From positions 1 to 8,910 of the forward strand of contig JAIPEI010000124.1 of assembly GCA_021737245.1 (NCBI GenBank): a DNA stretch of 8,910 nt. Reading direction: 5' to 3'. Position numbers and translations under genes: made by a program. Numbering within the stretch: position 1 is the stretch's first letter; every line of letters begins with the position of its first letter. The DNA comes from Deltaproteobacteria bacterium. Its GTDB lineage: Bacteria; Desulfobacterota; DSM-4660; Desulfatiglandales; HGW-15. The notes beneath the pieces are model-generated. The model saw nothing but the letters and a program-made list of their open reading frames with translations, made no database searches and had not been told where the DNA came from. Positions 6,888 through 8,910 of the stretch are shown here, piece after piece.

Positions 6888-8910
6888 ATGGCTTCTTACC
6901 TGGAAGCGGAAAGACAGGACCTTCGAAGGCGCAGGCGGGAGCGGTATATCATCGCCTCGCTCATGCTGCTGGTGGTGGTGCTCACCACGCTCGGCTTCCG
7001 CGTCCTGGACCTCGGCATCGACCTGCCGCTGCCCCACAGCATCCTGGTTTTCGTCCTCATCAACCTGAACATCATCCTCCTGCTGCTGCTCCTATTCCTC
7101 ATCGTGCGGAACCTGGTCAAGCTCCTCTTCGAGCGCAGAAAGCGGATCATGGGGGCGAAGCTGCGCGTCAAGCTGGTGCTCGCCTTCATCCTTCTCTCCC
7201 TGCTGCCGACCATTCTGCTGTTTTTCGTGTCGGTTCAGTTCATCTCCATCTCCATCGAGTACTGGACCAAGCTCCCGATAGAGCGGTCCCTGAAAACTTC
7301 GCTGGAGGTCGGCCAGAGCTACTACGACCGGGAGGCAGAGGAGCTCTTCGGCTTCGGGAACCACCTGAGCCGCCTGATCACCTACCACGGTTACATGCTT
7401 GTCTCCCGGCAGGATCAGCTCGACAAGTTCATCGCCGAGAAGCGGCGGGAGTACGGGCTCGCCTCCATCAAGGTGTACAGCCGCCGGCTGGAGCTGCGGT
7501 CTCGAACCCACGACGAGGGGATCGACCTGAGCCCCTTCAAGGAGGCCAAGGAGGTGTTCCTGACCCGGGCCCTCGAGGAGGGCGCGGAGTATGAGGACCG
7601 GCAGTTCTCGGCCCACGGTCACCTGATCGAGTGCATTCTCCCGGTGTTTTCAAGGACCGAGTCCAAGGCCGTGGTGGGTCTGGTGACCCTCTCCGAGTTC
7701 ATCCCCGGCTCCTTCGTGAACCGCCTGGAGGCCATCAGCCGCGGCCTGGAGGAGTACAAGCAGTTCAAGGTCCTGAAGCGTCCCGTCAAGATCAGCCACC
7801 TGATCACACTCTCCATCGTCACGCTTCTGATCATCTTCTCGTCCATCTGGTTCGGGTTCTATCTCTCCAAGGGTATCACAGTGCCCATCCAGGAGCTGGC
7901 CGAGGGAACCAAGCGTATCGCGGGCGGGAACTACGACGTGTTCATCGACCTGGAGTCCCACGACGAGATCGGGGACCTGGTCCACTCCTTCAACCGCATG
8001 ACCATGGACTTGAAGAACAGCAAGGTCCAGCTGGAAAAGGCCAACGAGGAGCTGATCCGGAGCAACATCGAGATCGAGCAGCGCCGCCTCTACATGGAGA
8101 TCGTGCTCGCCAACGTGGCCGCGGGCGTGGTCTCCGCCAACGCCGACGGGAGGATCCAGACCATCAACAAGTCGGCCGAGAGGATGCTGCAGGTCCGCCG
8201 CGAGGAGATGATCGGAAGGCACTACCGGGAGGTGATCGGCGAGAAGTACGTCAAGCTGATCAACGGGCTCTTCCAGGACGGCACCCTGTTCAGAAAGGGC
8301 TTTCTGGAGCGGACCATCCGTCTTCCCGTGGGGAACCGGACCCTGACCCTCCTCGTCCACCTGAACGTGCTCCTGGACGACAAGGGGGACTATGTGGGCC
8401 TCGTGGCCGTGTTCGAGGATTTGACGGAGATCGAGAAGGCCCAGAGGATGGAGGCCTGGCGGGAGGTCGCCCGGAGGATCGCCCACGAGGTGAAGAATCC
8501 CCTCACCCCGATCCAGCTCTCGGCCCAGCGGCTGAGACGGAAGTACGGGGAGAAGCTGTCCCGGGAGGACGGCAAGGTGTTCGAGGAGTGCACCAGCATG
8601 ATCATCAACCAGGTGGAGGCGCTCAAGGGGCTCGTAAACGAGTTCTCCAGCTTTGCCCGCATGCCGGCCCTGGACCCGAGGCCGGAGGACGTCTCGAAGA
8701 TCATCCGCGAGGCGGTGAGCCTGTACAAGGAGGCTGAGACCGGCGTGCACATCGAGGTGAATGAGCAGGAGGGTGTACATCCGGCCAAGGTGGACCGGGA
8801 GCAGATGAAACGGGTGATGATCAATCTCCTGGACAACGCCATCTCCGCGGTCGAGGGGCACGGGGAGATCAGGATCGGGCTCGAGAAGGACCCGGATGGC
8901 CGGGCGCTCC
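6888..8910 (+). CDS. ntrY: NtrY-like membrane sensor histidine kinase, cut by the window end
   Basis: This is a two-component sensor kinase whose partner would be an NtrX-type response regulator; known NtrYX systems affect nitrogen or redox metabolism and the envelope. Only the first 674 residues are in the window. Domains in order are an arginine-rich cytoplasmic start, membrane segments at about 20-40, 51-76 and 95-120, and an extracytoplasmic sensor region of roughly 120-303. A fourth membrane segment (about 305-327), HAMP (328-378) and PAS (about 405-520) follow. The HisKA H-box RRIAHEVKNPLTPIQLSAQR carries the phospho-accepting His533. The ATPase N-box QMKRVMINLLDNAISAV carries Asn650. 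The G-boxes and stop lie beyond 8910. The three N-terminal membrane helices followed by RKRIMGAKLRVKLVLAF and the LTPIQLSAQRL H-box are typical of NtrY rather than generic kinases. The ATG at 6888 follows AGGAAGGGA (6877-6885). The true signal sensed cannot be read from the sequence. Confidence 0.9.
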   Translation, partial: MASYLEAERQDLRRRRRERYIIASLMLLVVVLTTLGFRVLDLGIDLPLPHSILVFVLINLNIILLLLLLFLIVRNLVKLLFERRKRIMGAKLRVKLVLAFILLSLLPTILLFFVSVQFISISIEYWTKLPIERSLKTSLEVGQSYYDREAEELFGFGNHLSRLITYHGYMLVSRQDQLDKFIAEKRREYGLASIKVYSRRLELRSRTHDEGIDLSPFKEAKEVFLTRALEEGAEYEDRQFSAHGHLIECILPVFSRTESKAVVGLVTLSEFIPGSFVNRLEAISRGLEEYKQFKVLKRPVKISHLITLSIVTLLIIFSSIWFGFYLSKGITVPIQELAEGTKRIAGGNYDVFIDLESHDEIGDLVHSFNRMTMDLKNSKVQLEKANEELIRSNIEIEQRRLYMEIVLANVAAGVVSANADGRIQTINKSAERMLQVRREEMIGRHYREVIGEKYVKLINGLFQDGTLFRKGFLERTIRLPVGNRTLTLLVHLNVLLDDKGDYVGLVAVFEDLTEIEKAQRMEAWREVARRIAHEVKNPLTPIQLSAQRLRRKYGEKLSREDGKVFEECTSMIINQVEALKGLVNEFSSFARMPALDPRPEDVSKIIREAVSLYKEAETGVHIEVNEQEGVHPAKVDREQMKRVMINLLDNAISAVEGHGEIRIGLEKDPDGRAL

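Noticed and set aside
7650..8861. 403-codon minus-strand open frame opposite the sensor kinase
   Set aside because: Antisense shadow of HAMP, PAS and HisKA coding sequence; composition typical of a GC-rich complement frame.

Overview
The window is chromosomal, GC-rich DNA from a Gram-negative bacterium. LpxC (lipid A synthesis), an MltA-type murein transglycosylase, the two-subunit (alpha2beta2) glycyl-tRNA synthetase and an NtrY-type sensor kinase all point that way. The gene content and codon use would fit a proteobacterium or a Desulfobacterota (former Deltaproteobacteria) lineage. That placement is an inference; nothing in the window fixes the taxon.

Layout. A short leader holding an 18-bp tandem repeat (1-34) precedes glyQ (113-994, +). 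A 178-bp gap separates glyQ from glyS (1173-3245, +). This gap is unusual: it is a degenerate duplication of a ~71-bp module and ends in a tandem array of the 7-mer CACGAAC just upstream of the glyS ribosome binding site. glyS converges on mltA (3286-4533, -), and the two share a very short junction occupied by a strong, A/T-rich hairpin terminator. A 484-bp intergenic region (4534-5017) then separates divergently transcribed mltA and lpxC (5018-5947, +). lpxC uses a TTG start and is closed by a clear Rho-independent terminator at 5990-6029. The last block is a DUF4390 exported protein (6214-6780, +) followed by the NtrY-like membrane histidine kinase (6888 to the window end, +), which is cut inside its ATPase domain.

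How the genes relate. glyQ and glyS encode the two subunits of one enzyme, and the terminator after glyS closes that transcription unit. mltA and lpxC both act on the envelope (murein turnover and lipid A commitment) but lie in separate, divergent units. DUF4390 and ntrY form a plausible pair. I recall this neighbourhood from other proteobacterial ntrY-ntrX loci, and an ntrX-like response regulator would be expected just beyond the right edge.

Overall this is a housekeeping region. I found no phage, CRISPR, toxin-antitoxin, biosynthetic or otherwise new multi-gene system. The features most worth a second look are the heptamer array and module duplication between glyQ and glyS, the shared A/T-rich terminator, and the function of the DUF4390 protein next to NtrY.
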